Below are positions 14,203-22,067 of a stretch of 38,072 bases of DNA, piece by piece (within the stretch, counting starts at the first letter, position 1; each line of letters opens with the position of its first letter). The stretch spans positions 1 through 38,072 of the forward strand of contig JAQUVQ010000024.1 in NCBI GenBank assembly GCA_028693285.1, read 5' to 3'. The notes beneath the pieces are model-generated. The model saw only the letters and a list, made by a program, of their open reading frames with translations. It did not search any database and was not told the origin of the DNA. The DNA comes from Smithellaceae bacterium (lineage in GTDB: Bacteria > Desulfobacterota > Syntrophia > Syntrophales > Smithellaceae). The translations under genes were made by a program, and so were the position numbers.

Positions 14203-15393
14203 ATGAATGATTCTTGTCTGTCGGCCATGTCCGTTTTTGTTCTGTCCCTGCTGCTTTTGGGATTTACGCAGCAGCCGATGAGCGCAGGCGCGTCTTCCGA
14301 ATCCGTGAAACGCCATACGGTCGGTTGCGCTTTTCCGCTGAGCGGACGTTTTGCCGGTGAGGGGAAAAAGGCGAAAGATGCCGTCATGCTGTCCGCGCGG
14401 CAGTTCAGGGCCCGTTCTCCGTTTTCCCCGGGAATCGTCACCGCCGACTCAGGCGCCGATCCGGCCATGATGAAAAAAGCGATCGCCCATCTGGCCGACG
14501 GGGAAAATGTCGTGGCGATCATCGCTGTTTCCGGCGCCGCCGAGGCGGAAGCCGCCGCCGTGGAGGCCCAGCAACGGCGGGTCCCGGTGATTTTGATCAC
14601 GCCCAAAGAGGGCGTCACGAAGGCGGGCGACCAGGTGTTTCAGCATTTTCTGACGCCGGAGCAGCAGGCGGAAGCCCTGGCGGATTATGCGGTAAACGAG
14701 CTGCGGATCAACGTGTTCGGCACCCTGTATCCCGGGGATGAATACGGAGAGGGGATGAACCGGCTTTTTTGCGCCGACGTTCACAAAAACGGGGGCAGGG
14801 TTGCGCGGTCGGTTGCGTACCCCATGGCGCAGACCGACTTCAGGCAGCAGATTAAAAAACTCGTCGGGAAAAAGGACAAGGCATCGAGATTCCCGGACGC
14901 CCGGGGCGAAGAAGAAATGCCGGCGGAACTCGAAGGCCTGTTTATTCCGGATTCGGCTTTTCGTGCGAGAATGATCACGGCGCAGCTTGCTTTTTACAAT
15001 GTCAGGAAGATAAGGATTTTCGGGACCAGTTTGTGGAATACGCCCGACCTGCTGCGCAAGGGAAACGGATACATGGAAGGGGCTTTTTTCGCGGACAGCT
15101 TTTATGCCCGCGGTTTGGCGGCGGAAACCGTGAATTTTGCGGATGCCTACCGGGCCGTTTACAACCGTGAGCCGCAGACGATGGAAGCGCTGGCCTATGA
15201 CACGATGAGACTGGTCCTGAATATTTTGGAGGATCCCGAAATTGAAACCCGCGACGGGTTTGCGCAGGCGCTGCTGGCGACGAAGGATATTCAAGGCGCC
15301 ACGGGCGTCATTTCTTTCGGCGGCGGCCGCGTGGCGCAAAAAGAGGCATTGATTTTGAAGGTGCAGGACGGGGAAATTGTGCAGGTCCGGTAG
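14203..15393 (+). CDS. Periplasmic binding-protein-like protein (type 1 fold; substrate-binding or PBP activator)
   Basis: 396 residues with a Sec signal peptide (hydrophobic SVFVLSLLLLGF, about residues 9-20, no lipobox Cys). The mature part starts HTVGCAFPLSGRFAGEGKKAKDAV, the standard opening of Leu/Ile/Val-type periplasmic binding proteins, and contains ITPKEGVTKAGDQVFQ and LYPGDEYGEGMNRLF. No permease or ATPase gene is adjacent. In Deltaproteobacteria such orphan proteins are often annotated as penicillin-binding-protein activators (LpoA-like), so cell-wall regulation is an alternative to transport. AAGGGG precedes the ATG; the frame upstream of it overlaps the dnaK terminator. Confidence 0.7.
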   Translation: MNDSCLSAMSVFVLSLLLLGFTQQPMSAGASSESVKRHTVGCAFPLSGRFAGEGKKAKDAVMLSARQFRARSPFSPGIVTADSGADPAMMKKAIAHLADGENVVAIIAVSGAAEAEAAAVEAQQRRVPVILITPKEGVTKAGDQVFQHFLTPEQQAEALADYAVNELRINVFGTLYPGDEYGEGMNRLFCADVHKNGGRVARSVAYPMAQTDFRQQIKKLVGKKDKASRFPDARGEEEMPAELEGLFIPDSAFRARMITAQLAFYNVRKIRIFGTSLWNTPDLLRKGNGYMEGAFFADSFYARGLAAETVNFADAYRAVYNREPQTMEALAYDTMRLVLNILEDPEIETRDGFAQALLATKDIQGATGVISFGGGRVAQKEALILKVQDGEIVQVR

Positions 15394-15397
15394 GGAC

Positions 15398-15467
15398 GGA
15401 TAGTGAATAGTGGATGGTGGATAGAAAAAAAGAGGTAATAGGTCATAGGCAATGGGCGATAGGCTGA
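15398..15467. repeat. Heptanucleotide array, 10 units in register
   Basis: GGATAGT, GAATAGT, GGATGGT, GGATAGA, AAAAAAG, AGGTAAT, AGGTCAT, AGGCAAT, GGGCGAT, AGGCTGA in exact 7-bp phase. The GGATAGT and AGGCRAT subtypes are joined by an A-rich unit without loss of phase. Starts 5 bp after the stop of the binding-protein gene. Confidence 0.85.
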
Positions 15468-15468
15468 A

Positions 15469-15517
15469 TGTAGGGAACGGCTTGCCACCCGTAAGGATGG
15501 TCGCGACCGCTCCCTGC
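15469..15517. repeat. TGTAGGG element, third divergent copy
   Basis: TGTAGGGAACGG at the left and CCGCTCCCTGCG at the right form imperfect inverted ends around a GC-rich middle. It sits between two heptamer runs, as at 1084 and 4218. Confidence 0.55.
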
Positions 15518-15534
15518 GAGCGACGAGTGATGAG
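15518..15534. repeat. Heptamer run abutting the surE start codon
   Basis: GAGCGAC, GAGTGAT and GAG run directly into the surE ATG. The repeat therefore occupies the place of the ribosome-binding site; the only purine-rich stretch near the start is repeat-derived. Confidence 0.55.
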
Positions 15535-16317
15535 ATGCGAATTTTATTGACGAATGACGACGGGATTTACGCGCGGGGGCTGGCCGCTCTTTACGAAGAG
15601 CTCTCCAAGGATGCCGAATGCCTGATTGTCGCGCCGGAGACAGAACAGTCCGCCGTGGGGCACGCCATCACGCTTTCCCGTCCGCTGATGGTCCGCAGCG
15701 CCGCCAAGGGCGGCGGATTTCTGGGATATGCCGTCTGCGGAACGCCGGCGGACTGCGTGAAAATCGGCATCAAGGAACTGGCGGGCTGGCGGCCGGACAT
15801 GGTGGTTTCCGGCATCAATCGCGGCGCCAACTGCGGCAATAATCTGATTTATTCGGGAACCGTCTCCGCCGCGACGGAGGCGGCCATGATGGGCGTAACA
15901 TCGATGGCCGTCTCTCTCGACACGCACCGGGAAGCGGATTTTTCGTTTGCGGCGCGAACGGCCCGTCAACTGGTCCGGCTTATCGCCGCCGACACTCTCT
16001 TTGCCGCCGGTGCGTTCAATGTCAACATACCCTTTCTTCCGCCGGAGAAAATCCGGGGCATCGCGGTGGTGCGCCAGGGAAAGGGCCGGACCATCGAGAC
16101 CTTCGAGAAGCGCGTGGACCCGCGCGATCATGTTTACTACTGGATGTCGGGAGAGAAAGCGGAAGGGGCGCACGACATCGAAACGGATGTCGGAGCGCTT
16201 GCCGCGGGCTATGTCACCCTCACGCCGATTCAGTATGATCTGACCCGCTATGACGCGCTGGAGCCTTTGAAAAACGCGGCGGCGGCTCTTTTCAGCGGAT
16301 CAGCAGCACCGGAATAG
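15535..16317 (+). CDS. surE: 5'/3'-nucleotidase SurE
   Basis: 260 residues, normal for the family. Metal-binding Asp pair in RILLTNDDGIYARGL (residues 2-16), the Ser of APETEQSAVGHAITL, and SGINRGANCGNNLIYSGTVSAATEAAMMG. SurE is a divalent-metal-dependent phosphatase of nucleoside monophosphates, often in stationary-phase survival loci. The ATG is abutted by heptamer repeat with no ordinary ribosome-binding site. Its 3' end overlaps the convergent universal stress gene by 26 bp. Confidence 0.95.
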   Translation: MRILLTNDDGIYARGLAALYEELSKDAECLIVAPETEQSAVGHAITLSRPLMVRSAAKGGGFLGYAVCGTPADCVKIGIKELAGWRPDMVVSGINRGANCGNNLIYSGTVSAATEAAMMGVTSMAVSLDTHREADFSFAARTARQLVRLIAADTLFAAGAFNVNIPFLPPEKIRGIAVVRQGKGRTIETFEKRVDPRDHVYYWMSGEKAEGAHDIETDVGALAAGYVTLTPIQYDLTRYDALEPLKNAAAALFSGSAAPE

Positions 16318-17131
16318 GGCTTTTCTGAAGAATGGTGGAGGTGGTGCTTCCCAGCAGCCATTCGCGCACGCGGTTGTGTCCGTAGGCGCCCATCACCATC
16401 AGTTCAACGGAACCCTGCTTGATGAATTTCAGAATCTCCTCGGATTCCTTTCCGGAAGAGACGATGACTTCACAGTCCGCCACGCCTTGCTGCGCCATGT
16501 TTTCAACCTGCGCGGACAAATCCGCCGCTTTTGCCGCGTCCGAACTGACGACGAGGACGGTGATCGGCCATTGGGCTTTTTCGGAAAGATTCAGGGAAAG
16601 CGACAGCGCTTTTTTGGCGGAAGGACTGCCGTCATAGGCCAGCCCCATGCTTTCGATTTCGCGATAGGACTCCGGGGTGACGAGGACGGGCTTTCCGGAT
16701 TTTCGAATCACGACTTCGGCAACCGATCCGATCAGGCCGCCTTCCTTCAGATGGAAGTGTTCCCCTTTTTTTGCCATCAGGATCAAATCCGCATTCTCGG
16801 CTTCCTCGATGATGGTGTCGCTGATTTTGCCGATATTCGTTTTGGCGGCGCAGGCGACGCCCGCCGCCCGGCAACGCTGCTTGAAAGACGCGAGAATGGC
16901 GTCGGCTTTTTCTTTGAGGGACGTTTCGACGGCCTCCAGAAAGCCTTCGTAGGGAGGCATGCCGACCGTGGCGGTAACGTCCGTCATCATCGGCCCCTGA
17001 ATCAAAAACACATCGATGACATGAAGCCCCGTCAGAGAGGCCCCGAGCTTCGGCGCGATATAGACTCCGTACTCCAGCGCATTGCCGCTGTTGGCCGATC
17101 CATCCACGGGAAGCAGTATGGTTTGAATCAT
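16292..17131 (-). CDS. Universal stress protein with tandem Usp domains
   Basis: 279 residues made of two Usp domains. The first (about 1-150) opens IQTILLPVDGSANSGNALEYG; the second (about 155-279) opens ESMGLAYDGSPSAKKAL and ends GAYGHNRVREWLLGSTTSTIL, a full G-x2-G-x9-G-S ATP-binding motif. In the first domain the equivalent AKKGEHFHLKEGGLIGS lacks the first Gly, so probably only the second half binds ATP. Such proteins are cytoplasmic stress-response factors of undefined activity. GGAGG lies six bases before the ATG. It overlaps the 3' end of surE tail to tail. Confidence 0.92.
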   Translation of the reverse strand: MIQTILLPVDGSANSGNALEYGVYIAPKLGASLTGLHVIDVFLIQGPMMTDVTATVGMPPYEGFLEAVETSLKEKADAILASFKQRCRAAGVACAAKTNIGKISDTIIEEAENADLILMAKKGEHFHLKEGGLIGSVAEVVIRKSGKPVLVTPESYREIESMGLAYDGSPSAKKALSLSLNLSEKAQWPITVLVVSSDAAKAADLSAQVENMAQQGVADCEVIVSSGKESEEILKFIKQGSVELMVMGAYGHNRVREWLLGSTTSTILQKSPIPVLLIR

Positions 17132-17156
17132 GACGCCCCTCCTTTTTATGCGGAAA

Positions 17157-17819
17157 TCATTTTTTCTTTTTGTCGAAATGACTCAGGTCGTGCAGTAAGC
17201 CTGCAACATCCTTTTCGTCCCAGGTCCGCGCTCCATCCTCGTCTCCCGCCTCCTCGTCCGAAGGAGAGCCGTCCTCCCGAAAGGTCAGAAACCGGCCGGA
17301 AAGACGGCCGTTTTTGTAAACCGCTTTTTCCCGAACGCTTCCGTTTTTGAAGTAGGCGACGTAATCGCCGTGCCGCTTGTCGTTTTTAAAAAAACCTTTT
17401 TCCTTGATTTGTCCGCTTTTGTAATAGCAGACATATTCCCCTTCGAACTTGCCGTTTTGAAAAAGCTCCTCTTCCCTGAGCTCGCCGGTTTTGAAATAGC
17501 GCCGGTAGGCGCCGTGCAGTTTGCCGTTGCGGTAGGGCTCTTCTTCCCGCACGTGGCCGCTTTCGTGGTAGGAGACGTACAGGCCGTCGATTCTATCCTG
17601 GGCAAACGTCGCCTTTTCCCGAATCTGTCCGCTGGAATAGTAACTGACGGCGGGGCCGTTTCTTTTTCCCCGGCGGAAAGAAAGCTGCGCCATGATCTGT
17701 CCGCTCGGGAAATAGGTCGTGTATTCGCCTTCCAGTTTCCCGTCCGATAGCCGCTTCTTTTCCCTGACGGCGCCGTTGGGGTAATGCAGAATTATTTCCT
17801 GGGGCATGGGGTTGCTCAT
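17157..17819 (-). CDS. YwqK/MORN-2 repeat protein
   Basis: 220 residues built from about seven repeats of roughly 22-24 residues with the pattern Y..G.(V/I)(R/K)E...(Y/F).(N/D)GK..G.Y..Y, characteristic of the MORN_2 / YwqK family. The repeats fill residues about 10-180; the tail is acidic then lysine-rich (DKKKK). No signal peptide. YwqK-type proteins are labelled antitoxins by analogy to Bacillus YwqJK, but no toxin is next to it here. It may be co-transcribed with the universal stress gene downstream (25-bp gap). Start could be ATG 17819 or 17807. Confidence 0.75.
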   Translation of the reverse strand: MSNPMPQEIILHYPNGAVREKKRLSDGKLEGEYTTYFPSGQIMAQLSFRRGKRNGPAVSYYSSGQIREKATFAQDRIDGLYVSYHESGHVREEEPYRNGKLHGAYRRYFKTGELREEELFQNGKFEGEYVCYYKSGQIKEKGFFKNDKRHGDYVAYFKNGSVREKAVYKNGRLSGRFLTFREDGSPSDEEAGDEDGARTWDEKDVAGLLHDLSHFDKKKK

Positions 17820-18007
17820 TCCAGCCGTTTGGGCTGTTTTCTTTCTTTTTTCCGGTTTTTAAACAATCCCCTTTGAGAATGCAACTAAAAACAGCCGTGC
17901 CCCGGCAAATTTTGTTTTACTTTTTTTTAAAAGATGATTAGGGTGGTGCACCCGGACAGTTTATTTTGTGTTTGAAGTCCATGATTTACCATAAAGAACG
18001 GGCGCAA

Positions 18008-19201
18008 ATGATCGCAGCGAATTTAGATACCACACGAGTCGCCATTATCGGGCCGGGACGGCTGGGAACGTCCTTTGCCTACAAGCTGGGGCGCGACAAC
18101 AAGCGAATTGCCATCTATTACCACAACGCTGACGTCTGCAAGGCCATCAACCGGGACCACATCAACCCGATTCACCTGACCGAGGACCTCGCCTTGCGGA
18201 CGGGGGGCATGGACCGGGTCCCGCGCCTGGGGCCGAAGGTTTACGCGACCAACGACCTGGAGCACATCGTCGAGAACAATGATTTCATCCTGCTGTGCGT
18301 GACGATGAACCGCCTGCCGGAGCTGCTGAATTACCTCAAGCCGATGATCGACCGGAAGGCGGGGGACACCTGCCTGATTTCGCCGATCAAGGGGCTGATC
18401 GCCGATGAAATCACGTCGGAGCTGATCACGCCGTCGCAGCTGATTCACAATCATCTGTACAACCTGGAGCATAAATGCCAGGTGGCCTGCGTTGGCGGCC
18501 CCTTTTTCGACGTGGACATCGCGCTGGGAAAACCGGTTTGCCTGACCGTCGCGGGGAAGAGGCGAACGGCCAATATCATCCGCGACCACCTGCTGATGTT
18601 CAACCGCAAGGAACTCAACGCCTATTACAATTTCGACATGATCGGCGTGGAGGCCTGCGGCGCGCTGAAGAACATCGTGGCCAACATCAAGGGCCTGGCG
18701 GATTCGCTGGATCTGGGGGACTCGATTCCGGGAACCATCTTCGCCCGTTCGGGCGTGGAAATCCGGTCGCTTAGCCGCCTGCTGGGCGGCGGTTTTCAGG
18801 CGTTTCAGTCCCAGGCGGGCGTCGGCGACATGTATGTCACCGTCTCCTCGCTGGCCAGCAAGAACTACCGCTACGGGAAATATTTCTACGAGCTTTACAC
18901 CGGCAACCCCATTGAAACCAATTTGAAGGTGCTGGGCCGGATCGACGGCACGCCGGAAGGCCCCAATACGGTTCGCAATGTTTACAAATATCTGGAAAAG
19001 AAAAACATGTACAGCCCGCTGTTTTCCTGCGCCTACACGATTTTCAACAAGGGCGGCAACAAAAACGCGATCAAGGACATGATCATTCATGCCTGCCAGT
19101 TTGACAAAAGAAAAAACGAATATATCGGACCTTTTTCCCGCCTGATGTACCGCCTGGTTCCGGACTACTGGTACCGGCGGGACAAAGAATTTTTCGAGTA
19201 A
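18008..19201 (+). CDS. NAD(P)-dependent glycerol-3-phosphate dehydrogenase-like protein
   Basis: About 397 residues with the GpsA layout: Rossmann motif RVAIIGPGRLGTSFAYKL (GPGRLG in place of GAGSWG), SPIKGL, GGPFFDVDIALGKP (GPSFA motif), GVEACGALKNIVANIKGLADSLDLGD with the catalytic Lys of ALKN, and GVGDMYVTVSSLASKNYRYG. Catalytic residues are thus present, but the protein is longer than GpsA (about 330) and divergent, so the substrate may not be glycerol 3-phosphate. Starts at TTG 17966, ATG 17981 or ATG 18008 are possible; none has a strong ribosome-binding site. The next gene follows after 12 bp, so they form an operon. Confidence 0.75.
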   Translation: MIAANLDTTRVAIIGPGRLGTSFAYKLGRDNKRIAIYYHNADVCKAINRDHINPIHLTEDLALRTGGMDRVPRLGPKVYATNDLEHIVENNDFILLCVTMNRLPELLNYLKPMIDRKAGDTCLISPIKGLIADEITSELITPSQLIHNHLYNLEHKCQVACVGGPFFDVDIALGKPVCLTVAGKRRTANIIRDHLLMFNRKELNAYYNFDMIGVEACGALKNIVANIKGLADSLDLGDSIPGTIFARSGVEIRSLSRLLGGGFQAFQSQAGVGDMYVTVSSLASKNYRYGKYFYELYTGNPIETNLKVLGRIDGTPEGPNTVRNVYKYLEKKNMYSPLFSCAYTIFNKGGNKNAIKDMIIHACQFDKRKNEYIGPFSRLMYRLVPDYWYRRDKEFFE

Positions 19202-19213
19202 GGGCAAAGCGGC

Positions 19214-21052
19214 ATGTGGAAGCAGAAAATCGTTACCCCCGCGGATGTGCTGGAGAAAATTGATCCGGGAATGAGCATTTTCCTGGGAACGGGAATGGCC
19301 GAGCCCCGCACGCTGGTCCGGAATCTGATGGAATCCCGGCAGTACAACCTGCAGGACCTGGAGCTGATTCAACTGGTCAGCCTGGGCGACGCGGTGGCGA
19401 TCGACGAGCGCTACTCGCGGAAGTTCCGCCTCAAGACGTTTTATTCGGGATGGCTCGCCTCGGACGCCATCAGTCAGGGACGGGTGGACCTGATTCCCAG
19501 CCGTTTCTCCCGGGTGGCCTGGCTGTTCAAGACCGGCGCCATTCATATTGACGTGGCGTTCATTCAGGTGACGCCTCCCGACGAAAACGGCTACGCCTAC
19601 CTGGTGGGCGCGTCCGTAGAGCGGCAGGCCATGGAAATGGCGCAGATCGTCGTTGGGGAAATCAATTCGCAGATTCCCCGGACGATGGGCGACACGCTGG
19701 TGAACATGGCGGATTTCCATTACCTGGTCGAGGCGACCGAACCGCCGTATTACCTGGCGCGCTGGCCGCTGCAGGACGTGTATCTCAAAATCGCGGCCAA
19801 TGTCGCCTCGATGATTCCCGACGGAAGCTGCGTCTCTTACGGCATCGGGCCGCTTTACGAGGCGCTGGCCAAGTCCCTGGCCGCCAAAAAAAACCTGGGC
19901 GTGCATTCGCCCTTCTTCACCGACGCCCTGATGGACCTGGTGAAAAGCGGCGCCGTGACCAACCGCTATAAAAACATCTTCCGCGGCAAGTCCTGCGCCT
20001 CCTACGTGCTGGGCACCAAGGAGCTGATGTCCTGGCTGGATTTGAATCCGCTTGTGGAATTTCAGCCGCAGGATATTGTGATGGATCCGCGCACCATCGG
20101 GGTCAACGACAACATGATTGCGATTTTTCCGGCGCGGAAAGTGGACCTGACCGGCTGCGTCGCGCTCCACACCGGCAAAGGAAACGTAACCGCGGGTCCC
20201 GGCAACGTCGCGGAGCTTTTCATGGGCGCGGCGCTTTCCAGAAACGGCCGGAGCATTTTTGCCCTGCCCAGCCGCAACCGCAAGGGAAAGCCCAATATTC
20301 TGCTGTCGCTGGACCAGTACCCCTTTCAGTTCACGAACCGCGAATCGATGGATATCGTCGTTACGGAATACGGCGTGGCGCTGCTCATGGGCAAGACCCT
20401 GCGCGAACGGGCGCAGGCGCTCATCGAGATTGCCCATCCGGACGACCGGGCCGAACTGGTCCGCCAGGCCAAGGAAGAAAAGATGATCTACGCCGACCAG
20501 ATTTATTTTCCGGATTCCGGTCATCTGTATCCCGAGAAGATCGCCTGCTCGCACCGGTTTCGGGATTTGCTGACCGTCCGTTTCCGGGCGATCAAGCCCT
20601 CCGACGAAGAAGAAATGCGCCGCCTGTTCTACCGGTTTTCCGATCAGGCGGTGTATTACCGGTATTTCAGCCCGATCAAGACCATGCCGCACAAGAAAAT
20701 GCAGGAATACGTGAACGTCGATTACCGCCACACGATGTCCATCGTGGCGATCGTGGACGAATCCGGCGTGGAAAAGATTATCGGGGAGGCCCGCTACGTC
20801 AAAACGCGGGGGGAGCCTTTTGCCGATACGGCTTTCATCGTGGATGAGCAGTACCAGGGGATGGGCATTTCAACGTACCTGTTCAATCTGCTGATCCGCG
20901 CGGCCCGCGAAGAAGGCATCGCCGGATTCAAGGCCGACGTACTGGAAAACAACCGGGCCATGCTGAAAGTGTACGAGAAGGCGCTCTATCCGGTGCAGAC
21001 GGTTTTATCCGGCGGCGTCTATAAAATCACGATCCCCTTCAGCGAAAAGTAA
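19214..21052 (+). CDS. Acetyl-CoA hydrolase/transferase-family protein fused to a GNAT acetyltransferase domain
   Basis: 612 residues. The N-terminal part (about 1-430) is an acetyl-CoA hydrolase / 4-hydroxybutyrate CoA-transferase-like domain: VTPADVLEKIDPGMSIFLGTGMAEPR, VAFIQVTPPDENGY, and DIVVTEYGVALLMGKTLRERAQALIEIAHPDDR. The C-terminal part (about 450-612) is a GNAT domain with DEQYQGMGISTYLFNLLIRAAREEG (acetyl-CoA pyrophosphate loop QYQGMG) and VLENNRAMLKVYEK. CoA-transferase/GNAT fusions exist in Deltaproteobacteria. The two halves would share acyl-CoA; protein or metabolite acylation coupled to CoA transfer is inference. Second gene of an operon with the dehydrogenase. Confidence 0.85.
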   Translation: MWKQKIVTPADVLEKIDPGMSIFLGTGMAEPRTLVRNLMESRQYNLQDLELIQLVSLGDAVAIDERYSRKFRLKTFYSGWLASDAISQGRVDLIPSRFSRVAWLFKTGAIHIDVAFIQVTPPDENGYAYLVGASVERQAMEMAQIVVGEINSQIPRTMGDTLVNMADFHYLVEATEPPYYLARWPLQDVYLKIAANVASMIPDGSCVSYGIGPLYEALAKSLAAKKNLGVHSPFFTDALMDLVKSGAVTNRYKNIFRGKSCASYVLGTKELMSWLDLNPLVEFQPQDIVMDPRTIGVNDNMIAIFPARKVDLTGCVALHTGKGNVTAGPGNVAELFMGAALSRNGRSIFALPSRNRKGKPNILLSLDQYPFQFTNRESMDIVVTEYGVALLMGKTLRERAQALIEIAHPDDRAELVRQAKEEKMIYADQIYFPDSGHLYPEKIACSHRFRDLLTVRFRAIKPSDEEEMRRLFYRFSDQAVYYRYFSPIKTMPHKKMQEYVNVDYRHTMSIVAIVDESGVEKIIGEARYVKTRGEPFADTAFIVDEQYQGMGISTYLFNLLIRAAREEGIAGFKADVLENNRAMLKVYEKALYPVQTVLSGGVYKITIPFSEK

Positions 21053-21087
21053 AAGAAGCCCTTCGGCGTTGCCTTCGCGCCCATTTG

Positions 21088-22047
21088 CTACGCGAGGTTT
21101 TTCAAAACCACGCCCCGTCTTTTGAGTTCTCCCCTTTTGGCCGCAAGGCCTTCCGCCGCGACGCGGTCAAGCACATAAATCAATTCTCCGCCCTGTTCGG
21201 CGTACTTCTGCCCCCAGGAGATGGGAATGTCCGGCGTGACCTCGCCCAGGAGCGACCGCGTCACGGATTCCGTTTTGCGCGCGCCGTTGGCCAGCAGCAG
21301 AACGGTTTTCGCCCGGTACACCAGTTCGGCCCCCATGCTGACGGCGTATTGCGGGGACTGCGCCCTGGTCTTGAAATGCCCGTCGGCGACGGCATTGGCG
21401 ATGGTGTTGTCGTCGAGCTTGACCAGCAGAACGCGGCTGTCCTGGAAGGGAATGCCCGATTCGTGGAAAGCCACGTGGCCGCGTCCGCCCACGCCGATGA
21501 TCTGCAGGTCGATGCCGCCCGCCGCCCGGATTTTCCGCTCGTAGCCGCCCAGAATGTCTTTTCGAATCCAGGCGAGGTAGGCCGACTTCGGACGGGCGTT
21601 GATGACAATGGATTTCCCCGCGTCCGCTCCCCGGAATTCCCAGTCGTTTTTGTTTTGACGGAGCTCCCGGATCAGGATTTTCTGGTCGATCAAAGAGCCG
21701 GCGGGAACGCTGGTTTCGATGAATTTTTTCGTCAGGAGGCCGAACAGCTCCTGGATCATGAAGTACGCGTAGCTTTCCGGATGAAGAAGGCGCTGCTGGG
21801 CATGCTCACCCGGCAGGCCGGCGTACTCGTCCAGGTTGAAGCTGCGGATCCGGCCGGCGTCAAATTTTCCCTCATTGGCCGCCCGGGCGAAATGCTTGTA
21901 GAGCCCCGTGGGCGAGTTCCCCGTGGCCAGCCCCAGCACCGCTTCACTCTTGTGTTTCAGGATGTCGATGGTTTTCCGAACGGCAATGCCGGCTGCCGCC
22001 TCGCTCATGTGCGCAAAGTCTCTCGTTACCCAGACGGTGATGCCCAT
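21088..22047 (-). CDS. nagB: Glucosamine-6-phosphate deaminase-like protein
   Basis: 319 residues, longer than NagB (about 240-270). Signatures: GLATGNSPTGLYKHF (about 39-53), FNLDEYAGL with the catalytic Asp, and IIGVGGRGHVAFHESG, corresponding to GVGNDGHIAFNEP of E. coli; the active-site His and Glu are kept but the Asp before GH is Arg. The middle (roughly residues 95-165) holds a stretch not typical of NagB. NagB converts glucosamine 6-phosphate to fructose 6-phosphate and ammonia. The start MGITVWVTRDF is 20 bp after the glmM stop, so both form an operon. Deaminase activity is likely but not certain. Confidence 0.75.
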   Translation of the reverse strand: MGITVWVTRDFAHMSEAAAGIAVRKTIDILKHKSEAVLGLATGNSPTGLYKHFARAANEGKFDAGRIRSFNLDEYAGLPGEHAQQRLLHPESYAYFMIQELFGLLTKKFIETSVPAGSLIDQKILIRELRQNKNDWEFRGADAGKSIVINARPKSAYLAWIRKDILGGYERKIRAAGGIDLQIIGVGGRGHVAFHESGIPFQDSRVLLVKLDDNTIANAVADGHFKTRAQSPQYAVSMGAELVYRAKTVLLLANGARKTESVTRSLLGEVTPDIPISWGQKYAEQGGELIYVLDRVAAEGLAAKRGELKRRGVVLKNLA

Positions 22048-22067
22048 AATCCATTTTCCCTTTCGTG

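Noticed and set aside
18023-20731. 902-residue open frame on minus
   Set aside because: Antisense to the GpsA-like and CoA-transferase genes, whose motifs are clear. Its His/Gln/Val-rich composition is typical of a shadow frame in GC-rich DNA.
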